Under the pieces are notes generated by a model that had not been told where the DNA came from, ran no database searches, and was given only the letters and a program-made list of their open reading frames with translations. DNA of 64,000 nt from Pseudomonadota bacterium (GTDB lineage: Bacteria > Desulfobacterota > Desulfovibrionia > Desulfovibrionales > Desulfomicrobiaceae): positions 75,665 to 139,664 of the forward strand of contig JAEWKZ010000046.1 of the NCBI GenBank assembly GCA_023393525.1, read 5' to 3'. Position 1 is the stretch's first letter. Every line of letters begins with the position of its first letter. The position numbers and the translations under genes are program-made. Below are positions 34,499 to 42,654 of the stretch, one piece after another.

Positions 34499-35767
34499 TT
34501 ATGTAAAATCCACCAACTCCTCGCCCGCTCCCAACTCCACGCTGGCCATGACTTCCGGGGTCCGGCTGATGACCTTGCCGCGCCGGATGACCCACAGCCT
34601 CGCCGGGCGCAGGCGCAGGGCTTCGAGCTCGCTTGCGGCCTGCAGGATGACCATGTCCGCGTTGCAGCCGGGCGCAAGGCCGTAGCCTTCAAGCCCCATC
34701 ACTCGCGCTCCGTTCTCCGTCACGGCCCGGAACATCTTCCGCAGTCCATCCACGCCGGTCATGTGCAGGGCGTGCGCCCCCATGTGCGCCACTTCGAGCA
34801 TGTCGTGCGAGCCCATGGGGTACCAGGGGTCCATGACGTCGTCGTGCCCGAAGGCCACGTTGACGCCCATGCCCATCAGCTCCGGCACGCGCATGAGCCC
34901 ACGCCGCTTGGGGTACGTGTCGTGCCGCCCCTGCAGGTTCATGTTCACCAGCGGGTTGCACACGCAGTGCATCCCCGCCTCGGCCATGAGCGGCAACAGC
35001 TTCGACACATAATAATTGTCCATGGAATGCATGCTGGTCAGATGCGAGCCCGTGACCCGGCCCTGCAGCCCGAGCCTTTGCGTCTCGAACGCCAGGCTCT
35101 CCACGTGCCTTGAAAGCGGGTCGTCGGACTCGTCGCAGTGCATGTCCACCATGAGCCCGCGCCTGGCCGCGATCTCGCACAGCACGCGCACCGATTCCCG
35201 CCCCTGATCCATGGTCCGCTCGAAATGCGGAATCCCCCCGACCACATCCACGCCCTTGTCCAGCGCCCGCTCCAGCAGCTCCACCCCGCGCGGGGCGCGC
35301 AGCACCCCGTCCTGGGGAAAGGCCACCAGCTGGATGTCCACGAAATCCTTCATCTCCTCGCGCACCTCAAGCAGTACGTCCACGGCCATGAGGCTCGGGT
35401 CCGTCGTGTCCACATGCGTGCGGATGGCCAGGTTGCCCTTGGCCACGCTCCAGCGCAGCAGCTTCAGCGCCCGCTCCTTCAGCCCCTGCGGCGTCAGATC
35501 CGGCTTGAGCTCGCCCCAGATGCGAATCCCCTCCAACAGCGTGCCGCTCTCGTTGCGCCTCGGCATCCCCGCCGACAGCGTCGCGTCCATATGGAAATGG
35601 CTGTCCACAAACGGCGGGGTCACCAAATACCCCTTGGCGTCAATAACCTGAGCCGCCTCGGCCTTGATGCCCGGCTCAACCGCGACAATCCGGCCATCCT
35701 TACAGCCAATCTCGACGAGCGCCTCCTCTCCAGGCAGGGCGGCATTGATGACAAGCAGATCCAGCAT
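34499..35767 (-). CDS. codA: Cytosine deaminase
   Basis: Amidohydrolase converting cytosine to uracil and ammonia for pyrimidine salvage. The 422-residue protein has the first metal motif DSHFHMD, a further metal region at DMHCDESDDP and the CodA-type FGHDDVMDPWYPMG segment. An internal ATG at 35767 preceded by GAGGTG is chosen over the GTG 9 bp upstream. It is the last gene behind a nucleoside ABC transporter, separated from it by 223 bp of repeat DNA. Related isocytosine or 5-methylcytosine substrates are possible. Confidence 0.9.
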   Translation of the reverse strand: MLDLLVINAALPGEEALVEIGCKDGRIVAVEPGIKAEAAQVIDAKGYLVTPPFVDSHFHMDATLSAGMPRRNESGTLLEGIRIWGELKPDLTPQGLKERALKLLRWSVAKGNLAIRTHVDTTDPSLMAVDVLLEVREEMKDFVDIQLVAFPQDGVLRAPRGVELLERALDKGVDVVGGIPHFERTMDQGRESVRVLCEIAARRGLMVDMHCDESDDPLSRHVESLAFETQRLGLQGRVTGSHLTSMHSMDNYYVSKLLPLMAEAGMHCVCNPLVNMNLQGRHDTYPKRRGLMRVPELMGMGVNVAFGHDDVMDPWYPMGSHDMLEVAHMGAHALHMTGVDGLRKMFRAVTENGARVMGLEGYGLAPGCNADMVILQAASELEALRLRPARLWVIRRGKVISRTPEVMASVELGAGEELVDFT

Positions 35768-35790
35768 GATAATCACCTCGTTTTAAGAGT

Positions 35791-35970
35791 GCCTCCGGCG
35801 GGCAGGGGACGCGTCCCCTGCACCCCAATAATCGGGTCAAGGGACTTGTCCCTTGCGGGGTGTGGGGCAGAGCCCCGCTTCTTCTACCGCGCAGTGCCTA
35901 TTAAAGAAAGCCTCCGGCGGGCAGGGGATGATCCCCTGCACCCCATGATCGGGTCAAGGGGCGCGCCCCG
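35791..35970. repeat. Two hairpin-rich repeat copies between codA and the permease
   Basis: Copy 1 (from 35791) and copy 2 (from 35910) share GCCTCCGGCGGGCAGGGG, a self-complementary CAGGGG/CCCCTG pair, TGCACCCCA and ATCGGGTCAAGGG. Each copy can fold into two small hairpins. They look like REP-type extragenic repeats lying within the operon on the untranslated segment before codA. Confidence 0.65.
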
Positions 35971-35990
35971 CGTCTCTTCTCCTTCCCGCT

Positions 35991-36932
35991 CTACCTCTCA
36001 CCCTTGCGGAAGGGAACCAGCAAGGCCTTGGGGTAGGCGGCTTTGCGTGACATGGTGATGAGGGCGAGGATGGAGCAGAGGTAAGGGAGCATGAGATAGA
36101 ATTGATATGGGATGGCTGAGATGGATTGTTGTTGTACGCGCATCTGGATGGCGTCGAAGGCGGCGAAGAGGAGCGTGCCGAGGAGCGCCTTGCCGGGTTT
36201 CCAGGAGGAGAAGACGACGAGCGCGATGCAGATCCAGCCACGTCCGTTGACCATGCCTATGTAGTAGGCGTCGAATGCGGCGAGCGTTAAAAATGCGCCG
36301 CCCACGGCCATGAGAGCGGAGCCGGCCATGACCGCGCCGGTGCGCAGGCCAAGGACCGAGAGGCCCTGTGCTTCGGCGGCCAGCGGGTTTTCGCCGACCA
36401 TGCGCAGGGCGAGGCCCAAAGGGGTGCGCAGCAGCACGTAGGCCGTGACGCCGACCAGGATGAAGGCCAGGAGGGTAAGCGCCGTCTGGCTGAAGAGGAC
36501 CGGGCCGAGGAAGGGCAGGTTGGAGAGCACGGGGATGTCCAGCGGCGCGAAGGGGATGATCTTGGGCGGGGTGGTGACCTGAGGCAGGACCATGCGGAAG
36601 ACGAAGGAGCTGAGGCTTGCGCCGAGCATGGTGATGCCGAGGCCCGTGACGTGCTGGGAGAGGCCGAGGTGCACGGTGAAGACGGCGTGCAGGAGCCCGA
36701 GGGCCGCGCCCACGCAGGCGGCGAAGAGCACGCCGCCCCAGAGGGTGCCGCCGAGGAAGACCCAGGTCCAGCCGGACATGCAGCCTGCGGCCATGATGCC
36801 TTCGATGCCCAGGTTCAGGACCCCGGCGCGTTCGCAGATCAGTTCGCCCATGGTGCCGAAGATGAGCGGGGTGGCCATGCGCACGGTGGCCAGCCAGAAT
36901 CCGGTTTCGAGGAAGAGGGAAAGGATGTCCAT
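35991..36932 (-). CDS. Nucleoside ABC transporter permease (YufQ-like)
   Basis: A 313-residue inner-membrane permease of the branched-chain-amino-acid/ribose superfamily, with about eight to ten hydrophobic helices. The opening LATVRMATPLIFGTMGELICERAGVLNLGIEG is typical (quoted in part: LIFGTMGE and GVLNLGIEG), and RTPLGLALRMVGENPLAAEAQG (in part: RMVGENP, AEAQG) marks the cytoplasmic coupling loop. It pairs with the permease gene 1 bp upstream. In Bacillus the equivalent system imports nucleosides. Confidence 0.88.
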   Translation of the reverse strand: MDILSLFLETGFWLATVRMATPLIFGTMGELICERAGVLNLGIEGIMAAGCMSGWTWVFLGGTLWGGVLFAACVGAALGLLHAVFTVHLGLSQHVTGLGITMLGASLSSFVFRMVLPQVTTPPKIIPFAPLDIPVLSNLPFLGPVLFSQTALTLLAFILVGVTAYVLLRTPLGLALRMVGENPLAAEAQGLSVLGLRTGAVMAGSALMAVGGAFLTLAAFDAYYIGMVNGRGWICIALVVFSSWKPGKALLGTLLFAAFDAIQMRVQQQSISAIPYQFYLMLPYLCSILALITMSRKAAYPKALLVPFRKGER

Positions 36933-36933
36933 G

Positions 36934-37983
36934 TTATTTCCAGCGGATGCGGTAGCGGGTCAGGAACATGGCCAGGAGCACCATGAGAAGGCTCACGGCC
37001 GTGGTCACGTCGGCGATGTAGTTGGAGATGGTGATGGCGCGGCTCATGGAATCGGCCCCGATGTAGATGACCGCGATGAAAATGGCCGAGAGCACCACGC
37101 CGAGTGGATGCAGGGCGGCCAGCATGGCCACGACGATGCCGGAATAGCCGAAGCCGGGGGACAGATCGAGGGTCAGGTAGCCCTTGACGCCGCACAGTTC
37201 GCTGACTCCGGCCATGGCCGCGAGGCCTCCGCTCAGGAGCGCGGTGCGGATGATGGTGCCCCGCACCGGCATGCCGGCGAAGGTGCTGGCTTTGAGGCTC
37301 GCGCCGACTGCGCGGATTTCGAAGCCCCAGATCGTGAAACGCATCATCCACCAGATGAGGATGGCGCAGGCCAGGGCCAGGATGAAGCCCAGGTGCAGGC
37401 TCGACTTGGGCACGAGCACGGGCAGCATGGCGCTGTCGATGACGGGCGCGGCCTGGGGCCAGCCCATGGCCATGGGGTCTTTCCAGGGGCCGAAGACCAG
37501 CCAGTTGACGACCAGCAGGACCACGAAGTTGAGCAGCAGGGTCGTGACCACCTCGTCGGCCTTGAGCCGCGTCTTGAGCCAGGTCGGAATGAGCAGGAAG
37601 AGTCCGCCGGCCAAGGCGCCGGACAGGAAGAGGAAGGGGATCATGAGCCACGCGGGCAGGGTGACCATGCCCGTGCCGAGCCACGTGGCCATGCAGGCCC
37701 CGACGTAGAACTGCCCCTCGCCGCCGATGTTCCAGAGCTTGGCCCGGAAGGCCACGGCCGCGGCCAAGCCGGTGAAGATGAGCGGCGTGGCGCGGGTCAG
37801 GGTTTCGGTCAGGGCGAAGGTCGAGCCCAGGGCTCCTTTGATGAGCAGCCCCCAGGCGGAAAGCGGCGAGGCCCCGGCCCAGAGGATGAGCCCGGAGCAG
37901 ATCGCCATGGAGGCGATGACGGCCAGCAGCGGCGCGCCGATTTGCCAGACCAGGGCTACGGATTCGCGGGGTTCGAGTCTCAT
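36934..37983 (-). CDS. Nucleoside ABC transporter permease (YufP-like)
   Basis: A 349-residue second permease subunit with about ten hydrophobic segments. The ATPP/GLAAAVAFRAKLWNIGGEGQ-like region (RAKLWNIGGEGQ) and the coupling loop (IRAVGASLKASTFAG) match the YufP group. The start at 37983 overlaps the ATPase stop as ATGA, which rules out the longer open frame upstream. It forms a heterodimeric channel with the following YufQ-like protein. Confidence 0.88.
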   Translation of the reverse strand: MRLEPRESVALVWQIGAPLLAVIASMAICSGLILWAGASPLSAWGLLIKGALGSTFALTETLTRATPLIFTGLAAAVAFRAKLWNIGGEGQFYVGACMATWLGTGMVTLPAWLMIPFLFLSGALAGGLFLLIPTWLKTRLKADEVVTTLLLNFVVLLVVNWLVFGPWKDPMAMGWPQAAPVIDSAMLPVLVPKSSLHLGFILALACAILIWWMMRFTIWGFEIRAVGASLKASTFAGMPVRGTIIRTALLSGGLAAMAGVSELCGVKGYLTLDLSPGFGYSGIVVAMLAALHPLGVVLSAIFIAVIYIGADSMSRAITISNYIADVTTAVSLLMVLLAMFLTRYRIRWK

Positions 37984-39509
37984 GCGGCCCCCCGGCTGTC
38001 GAAGTTCTGGCCGCTCATCATGAGTCCGAGCCTGGCGCGATCCACCGTGGCTGTGTCTTCGGGGCTGGATAGCCGGCCCTGATACATGACCTGGATACGG
38101 TCCGAGAGTTGGAAGAGCTCGTCCAGGTCCTCGGAGATGAGGACCACTGCGGCCCCGCGCCGGGCCGCGTCCAACAGGTGCTGATGCACGGCGGCCGTGG
38201 CTCCGACATCGAGGCCCCAGGTCGGCTGGTTGGCCAGGATGAGGTGCGGGCCCTGGGAAAGGACGCGGGCCAGGATGAGCTTTTGCATGTTGCCGCCCGA
38301 AAGTTTGCGCACCGGCGCGTCCGGGCCGGCGCAACGGATGTCGAAGACGTCCATGAGCTGCGCGGCGCGGGAGGCCAGGGCCTTGAAGTTGAGCATGCCG
38401 CATTTGGAAAAGCCGGGCAGGCGGTAGATCTCCGTGGACAGGTTCTCCATGACCGTCATGTCCGCCACCAGCCCCGTGCCGGTGCGGTCGTCGGGCACGC
38501 GCCCCACGCCGGACCGGATCATGGCTGCCGGGGTGAGGCGGCTTACGGTCTGTCCGCGCAGGACGACGCTGCCGCCGCTCGGGGCGACGAGGCCGGACAG
38601 CAGATCCGCAAGCAACGCCTGGCCGTTGCCGGAGACGCCCGCGATGCCGAGGATCTCATGGGCGCGCACCGACAGGAGCAGCTCATCGAGGGCTGCCCCG
38701 CGATCCGGGGCGCTGGCGCGGACGCGGTCCAGGAAGAGGACTTCGTCTCCGGGCGGGTGCGGAGTGCGCGTGGCCTGGGGGATGTTGGCGCCGACCATGG
38801 CCTTGGCCAGTTCCTCGGCGGACGTCGCTTTCGTCGGAGTTTCAAGCACCACCCTGCCGTGGCGCAGGACCACGCAGCGGTCGCTGGCGGCCATGACCTC
38901 GCGCAGCTTGTGCGTGATGAAGATGACGGACACGCCCTGATTCACCAGTTCGCGCAGGGTGGCGAAGAGGTGGTCGCTCTCCTGGGGGGTGAGCACGGCC
39001 GTGGGTTCGTCCAGGATAAGGATGCGGGCGTCGCGGTACAGGACCTTCAAAATTTCCACCCGCTGCCGTTCGCCCACGGACAGGCCGCGCACGAGGGCGT
39101 GCGGGTTCACGTGCAGCCGGAAGCGGTCCATGAGGGAGCCGAGCTTGGCCCGGGCGCGGGCGGAGTTGCGGCGGAAACCCCACAGGGGCTCGGTGCCGAG
39201 CATGATGTTCTCGAGCACGGTCATGTTGTCGGCCAGGGTGAAGTGCTGGTGGACCATGCCTATCCCGGCCGCGAGCGCGGCCCGGGGAGAGCCCGGAGGC
39301 AGGGCGCGTCCAAGGACTTCGACGCTGCCGCCGTCGGCCACGTAGTGACCGAAGAGGATGGACATGAGCGTGGTCTTGCCTGCGCCGTTTTCTCCGAGCA
39401 GCGCCAGCATTTCGCCTTCGGCCAGCGTCAGGGAGATGTCGTCGTTGGCTTTGAGCGGCCCGAAAGTCTTGGTGATGCCGGAAAGTCGCAGCAAAGGTGT
39501 GATGGACAT
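37980..39509 (-). CDS. Nucleoside ABC transporter ATP-binding protein, two ABC domains
   Basis: A 509-residue ATPase with tandem ABC domains of the RbsA/YufO type. The first has Walker A GENGAGKT (about residue 37), LSVGERQRVEI and Walker B LILDEPTA. The second has a degenerate P-loop (SGNGQALL), LSGGNMQKL and a Walker B in which NQPTWGLD replaces DEPT. This asymmetry is normal in the family. It lies behind the binding-protein gene, separated by a hairpin with a T-run that should lower its expression relative to the binding protein. Confidence 0.9.
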   Translation of the reverse strand: MSITPLLRLSGITKTFGPLKANDDISLTLAEGEMLALLGENGAGKTTLMSILFGHYVADGGSVEVLGRALPPGSPRAALAAGIGMVHQHFTLADNMTVLENIMLGTEPLWGFRRNSARARAKLGSLMDRFRLHVNPHALVRGLSVGERQRVEILKVLYRDARILILDEPTAVLTPQESDHLFATLRELVNQGVSVIFITHKLREVMAASDRCVVLRHGRVVLETPTKATSAEELAKAMVGANIPQATRTPHPPGDEVLFLDRVRASAPDRGAALDELLLSVRAHEILGIAGVSGNGQALLADLLSGLVAPSGGSVVLRGQTVSRLTPAAMIRSGVGRVPDDRTGTGLVADMTVMENLSTEIYRLPGFSKCGMLNFKALASRAAQLMDVFDIRCAGPDAPVRKLSGGNMQKLILARVLSQGPHLILANQPTWGLDVGATAAVHQHLLDAARRGAAVVLISEDLDELFQLSDRIQVMYQGRLSSPEDTATVDRARLGLMMSGQNFDSRGAA

Positions 39510-39522
39510 GATGAACCGAAAA

Positions 39523-39550
39523 AAGGGGGCCGGATTGTCTCGGCCCCCTT
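39523..39550 (-). terminator. Attenuating terminator between binding protein and ATPase genes
   Basis: On the minus strand a perfect 10-bp stem (39550-39541 with 39532-39523) with an 8-base loop is followed by a run of six T. It lies just after the binding-protein stop. Partial read-through would explain high binding-protein and low ATPase levels, a common arrangement in ABC import operons. Confidence 0.75.
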
Positions 39551-39554
39551 GGGA

Positions 39555-40538
39555 TCAGAAGGTGGATTTGGGTTCGTCGTCGTTGATCTTGATGACCAGG
39601 GTCCCGGCCTTGATGGCGGCTTCGGCCTCGGAGACCTTGGCTTTCACGTCGGCGGGGATCTTGTCCTCGAATTCATGGAAGGGGGACAGGGACGCGCCGC
39701 CTTTGGCCATCATGGTCCACTCGCGGTAGTCCTCGGCGGCGAAGGTGCCGGCCTTGACCCGCTCGATGGCGTGGTTCAGGGCCGCTTCCATGTGCCACAG
39801 GGCCGAGGCCACGACCACGTTCTCGCCGTTTTCTTCCTTGTTCATGTCATTGACGTTGCCGAAAGCGACGATGTCCTTCTCGCGGGCCGCATCGACCACG
39901 CCGGAGCGCTCGGCATAGAGCACGTCCACGCCGGCCTCGACCTGGGCGTAGGCGAATTCCTTGGCTTTCGGCGGATCATACCAGGAGCCGATGAAGGAAA
40001 CTTTGAATTCCACGGCCGGGTTGGTGGCCTTGGCACCGGCCATGAAAGCGTTGAAGAGGCGGTTGACTTCGCCGATGGGGTAGCCGCCGACCATGCCGAT
40101 CTTGTTCGTCTTGGTCATGGATCCGGCGACCATGCCCATGAGGTAGCAGGGCTCGTGGATGTAGTTGTCGAACACGGAGAGGTTCTTGCCGTCCGGGCCG
40201 AAGGTGTCGCCCATGAGATAGGCCACGTTCGGATAGTCCTTGGCCACCTTGCGCACGTCGCGGGAGATGCCGAAGGCCTCGCCGACGATGAGCTGCACGC
40301 CGGCTTCGGAGTACTCGCGCAGGACGCGGATGTAGTCGGTGTTGGAAACTTTTTCGCTCCAGACATACTCGATCTCGCCGGCTTCCTGGGCCTTCAAGAG
40401 GGCCTTGTGCAGGGTGGCGTCCCATTTCTGCTGGATGGGCTGGGTGTAGATGCCGGCGACCTTGATTTTTTCGGCCATGGCGGCGGTGCCCAGAAAGAGG
40501 GTCAGGCCGAGCACGGCCAGGAACAGGATGCGTTTCAT
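39555..40538 (-). CDS. BMP-family nucleoside-binding protein
   Basis: A 327-residue periplasmic BMP (PnrA/Med-like) protein. The signal peptide (about 1-22, ending AAMA) has no lipobox cysteine, unlike many Gram-positive relatives. The mature part starts KIKVAGIYTQPIQQKWD and contains the periplasmic-binding turn VGGYPIGEVNR and the aromatic GSWYDPPKAKEFA segment. Members bind purine or pyrimidine nucleosides. The ATG at 40538 follows GAGGAC. First gene of the transporter operon that ends with codA. Confidence 0.9.
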   Translation of the reverse strand: MKRILFLAVLGLTLFLGTAAMAEKIKVAGIYTQPIQQKWDATLHKALLKAQEAGEIEYVWSEKVSNTDYIRVLREYSEAGVQLIVGEAFGISRDVRKVAKDYPNVAYLMGDTFGPDGKNLSVFDNYIHEPCYLMGMVAGSMTKTNKIGMVGGYPIGEVNRLFNAFMAGAKATNPAVEFKVSFIGSWYDPPKAKEFAYAQVEAGVDVLYAERSGVVDAAREKDIVAFGNVNDMNKEENGENVVVASALWHMEAALNHAIERVKAGTFAAEDYREWTMMAKGGASLSPFHEFEDKIPADVKAKVSEAEAAIKAGTLVIKINDDEPKSTF

Positions 40539-40656
40539 GATGTCCTCGTGTTTCATGGTTGGATGGAAATGAGCCGGACACGTTGAAGCACCATGCGTGC
40601 CAGCCGGAACCGGCAGTCGCGGCGCGTGGAATCTGCGACCCGCCCGGAAGGCCGGG
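40539..40656 (-). promoter_or_regulatory. Hairpin-rich 5' leader of the nucleoside transporter operon
   Basis: The ~118-base leader predicted from the promoter at 40663-40691 can form a perfect GCCCGG/CCGGGC hairpin (40642-40657). It also has a GTCGC/GCGAC stem with supporting outer pairs and a GCCGG/CCGGC hairpin in succession. It does not match the purine riboswitch consensus that I know, and no Rho-independent terminator precedes the ATG. It may be a structured regulatory RNA or merely GC-rich DNA. Confidence 0.3.
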
Positions 40657-40662
40657 CTTTGT

Positions 40663-40691
40663 GTCATACGGCTGATGCCTAATCAGACCAA
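40663..40691 (-). promoter_or_regulatory. Promoter for the nucleoside transporter operon
   Basis: Minus strand TTGGTC (40691-40686), 17 bp, TATGAC (40668-40663). The remaining DNA from 40692 to 41013, between this promoter and nagZ, holds only short frames with no ribosome site; I see nothing else in it. Confidence 0.45.
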
Positions 40692-41013
40692 TTTTGTCCA
40701 CAGAAAAGCAGCGTAGGGCTGTCCTCCATTGCTGCGCCGATGCTGAAGTGAAGCGGTTTGGCGGGGATTTTCATGACACTATTGGCAAGAGCGTTGACGA
40801 GAATGAAAAGGGACAGGCGGAAGGGGGGCTTCGGAATGCATGGGGGAAGCCGGATGGATCAACAGGATGCCATCTGCTTGGCTGGCAGACCATTTTCGCG
40901 GATCGCCCTGTACTTGCCGGAGCTGTGCTTTCCCACGTAACGAAAGCTGCAACGCAGCCGGGAGGCTCCCTGTCAGGGGCATCTTCCCGGCATCCAGCAA
41001 GAGAGGAAAAACA

Positions 41014-42150
41014 ATGACGTCATTTGGAATTTTTTGTCGGGGTGTCGCCTGCACGGTGCTGCTTACCATGCTGCCCGGCCCGTTGCTCGCGGCCGAGCGG
41101 ACGCTTCTTCGCGACATGATCGGTCAGATGCTTCTGGTCGGTTTTCGCGGAACCGCCGTTGACGGGTACTCCCCGATCCTGCGCGACATACGGGAGCACA
41201 ACCTTGGGGGCGTGATCCTCTTTGACCGCGACGTGCAGCTGCAAAGCGCCGAACGCAACATCCAGAGTCCGGAGCAGGTCCGGGCCCTGACCACGAGCCT
41301 TCAGGCGAACGCCCGGGTCCCGCTCTTCGTCGCCGTGGATCAGGAAGGCGGACGGGTGCGGCGTTTCAAGGAGGCCCAGGGGTTCCCGCCGAGCCCTTCG
41401 GCCAAGGCCATGGGGCAGGGCACGACGGCCCAGACCCGGTTCGAGGGCGAACGCACCGGGAAGTTGCTGGCGGATCTTGGAGTGAATCTCAATTTCGCGC
41501 CCGTGGCGGATGTGGACGTCAACCCGCAGAGCCCGGCCATTGGTGCCCTGGAACGCAGTTTCTCCGCCGATCCGGACCTCGTCGCGCTCCATGCCCAAGC
41601 TTTCTGCCGTGGGTTGCTGGCCCAGGGCGTGCTGCCCTGTCTCAAGCATTTTCCCGGGCATGGCAGCGCCTCGGCTGACTCGCATCGTGGACTGACCGAC
41701 ATCAGCAACACCTGGAGCGCTGCGGAGCTGCGCCCCTACGAGATGCTGATTCCGCTGAAGACCAGCCCGCTGATCATGACCGGGCATCTCTTCCTGCGCC
41801 AGCTTGACGATGCCTACCCCAGCACCCTGTCCAAATCCGTGCTGACGGGACTTTTGCGGCAGCGTCTGGGGTTTGAGGGCGTGATCGTCTCCGACGACAT
41901 GCAGATGCGCGCCATCGCCGATCATTATGGTCAGGCCGAGGCGATTCTTCTGGCTGTCGAGGCCGGGGTGGATGTGCTGGTTTTCGGCAACAACCTGGAT
42001 TACGATCCCGAGATCGTGCCCAAGGCCATTGATATCCTGGTCAAGGCCGTGGAGGACGGGAGGCTTGCGCCTGAGCGGATCGAAGCATCCCATGATCGCA
42101 TTCTGGCCGCCAAGCAGCAGCTGTACACCCGCTTCGCCCTGGCGCGATAG
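41014..42150 (+). CDS. nagZ: GH3 beta-N-acetylhexosaminidase (NagZ-like), exported
   Basis: A 378-residue family 3 glycoside hydrolase. A signal peptide of about 27 residues (ending LLAA) is present, so unlike E. coli NagZ it acts outside the cytoplasm. Motifs: DQEGGRVRR, KHFPGHG followed by the catalytic Asp-His loop (SADSHRG), and the nucleophile aspartate in IVSDDMQM. It should cleave GlcNAc from peptidoglycan fragments. GAGAGGAAAAACA precedes the ATG at 41014; an in-frame start at 40840 would spoil the signal peptide. Confidence 0.92.
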   Translation: MTSFGIFCRGVACTVLLTMLPGPLLAAERTLLRDMIGQMLLVGFRGTAVDGYSPILRDIREHNLGGVILFDRDVQLQSAERNIQSPEQVRALTTSLQANARVPLFVAVDQEGGRVRRFKEAQGFPPSPSAKAMGQGTTAQTRFEGERTGKLLADLGVNLNFAPVADVDVNPQSPAIGALERSFSADPDLVALHAQAFCRGLLAQGVLPCLKHFPGHGSASADSHRGLTDISNTWSAAELRPYEMLIPLKTSPLIMTGHLFLRQLDDAYPSTLSKSVLTGLLRQRLGFEGVIVSDDMQMRAIADHYGQAEAILLAVEAGVDVLVFGNNLDYDPEIVPKAIDILVKAVEDGRLAPERIEASHDRILAAKQQLYTRFALAR

Positions 42151-42222
42151 CGCCGAAGCCGTGCGAGCGTAAGCGCGGCCAGCCTCTTGCCGCGCCATGC
42201 GGCCTGACGTAAGCGTGCGGGC

Positions 42223-42654
42223 ATGAACACATTCACCCTGCACCCCACTCTTGCCGCGGACTGCCACGTACTGGGAGCATGGCGGGAGCTTCGGCTCCTG
42301 CTGCACAGGGACGCCCATGTGCGCTGGCTTATCCTCGTCCCTGAGACAGACGCCACCGAATGGCACGAATTGTCCGCGTTTCTTCGCGATCAGCTTCTGA
42401 CCGCGTCGTCGATGCTGGGCGCCATGCTCACGCGCGACGACGGCTGCGACAAGGTCAACATCGCCGCCATCGGCAACATGGTGCCGCAGTTCCATTTTCA
42501 CGTCATCGGCCGCTGGAGTACGGACCCCTACTGGCCGGGAGTGGTCTGGGGGCGGAGCGTGTCTGGACGGTCGTACGCGGCAGGGGATGTCGAAGACGTC
42601 AAAAGACGTGTTCTGAGCGTCCTTTCAGCTGGACGCCCGCCCCTCAATCCTTGA
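42223..42654 (+). CDS. HIT-like protein with altered histidine triad
   Basis: A 143-residue protein of the histidine-triad superfamily. The active-site block reads QFHFHVIGR, so the first His of HxHxH is Gln, as in GalT-like branches, while the central nucleophile-position histidine is kept. WLILVPETDATEW is the upstream substrate-site strand. The partner reaction (nucleotide hydrolase or transferase) is not known. It overlaps the 3' end of the amylosucrase gene tail to tail by 11 bp. Confidence 0.8.
   Translation: MNTFTLHPTLAADCHVLGAWRELRLLLHRDAHVRWLILVPETDATEWHELSAFLRDQLLTASSMLGAMLTRDDGCDKVNIAAIGNMVPQFHFHVIGRWSTDPYWPGVVWGRSVSGRSYAAGDVEDVKRRVLSVLSAGRPPLNP

Noticed and set aside
38109..40586. 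825-codon open frame on the plus strand
   Set aside because: Antisense to the nucleoside transporter ATPase and binding protein, with His/Gly/Val-rich shadow composition.
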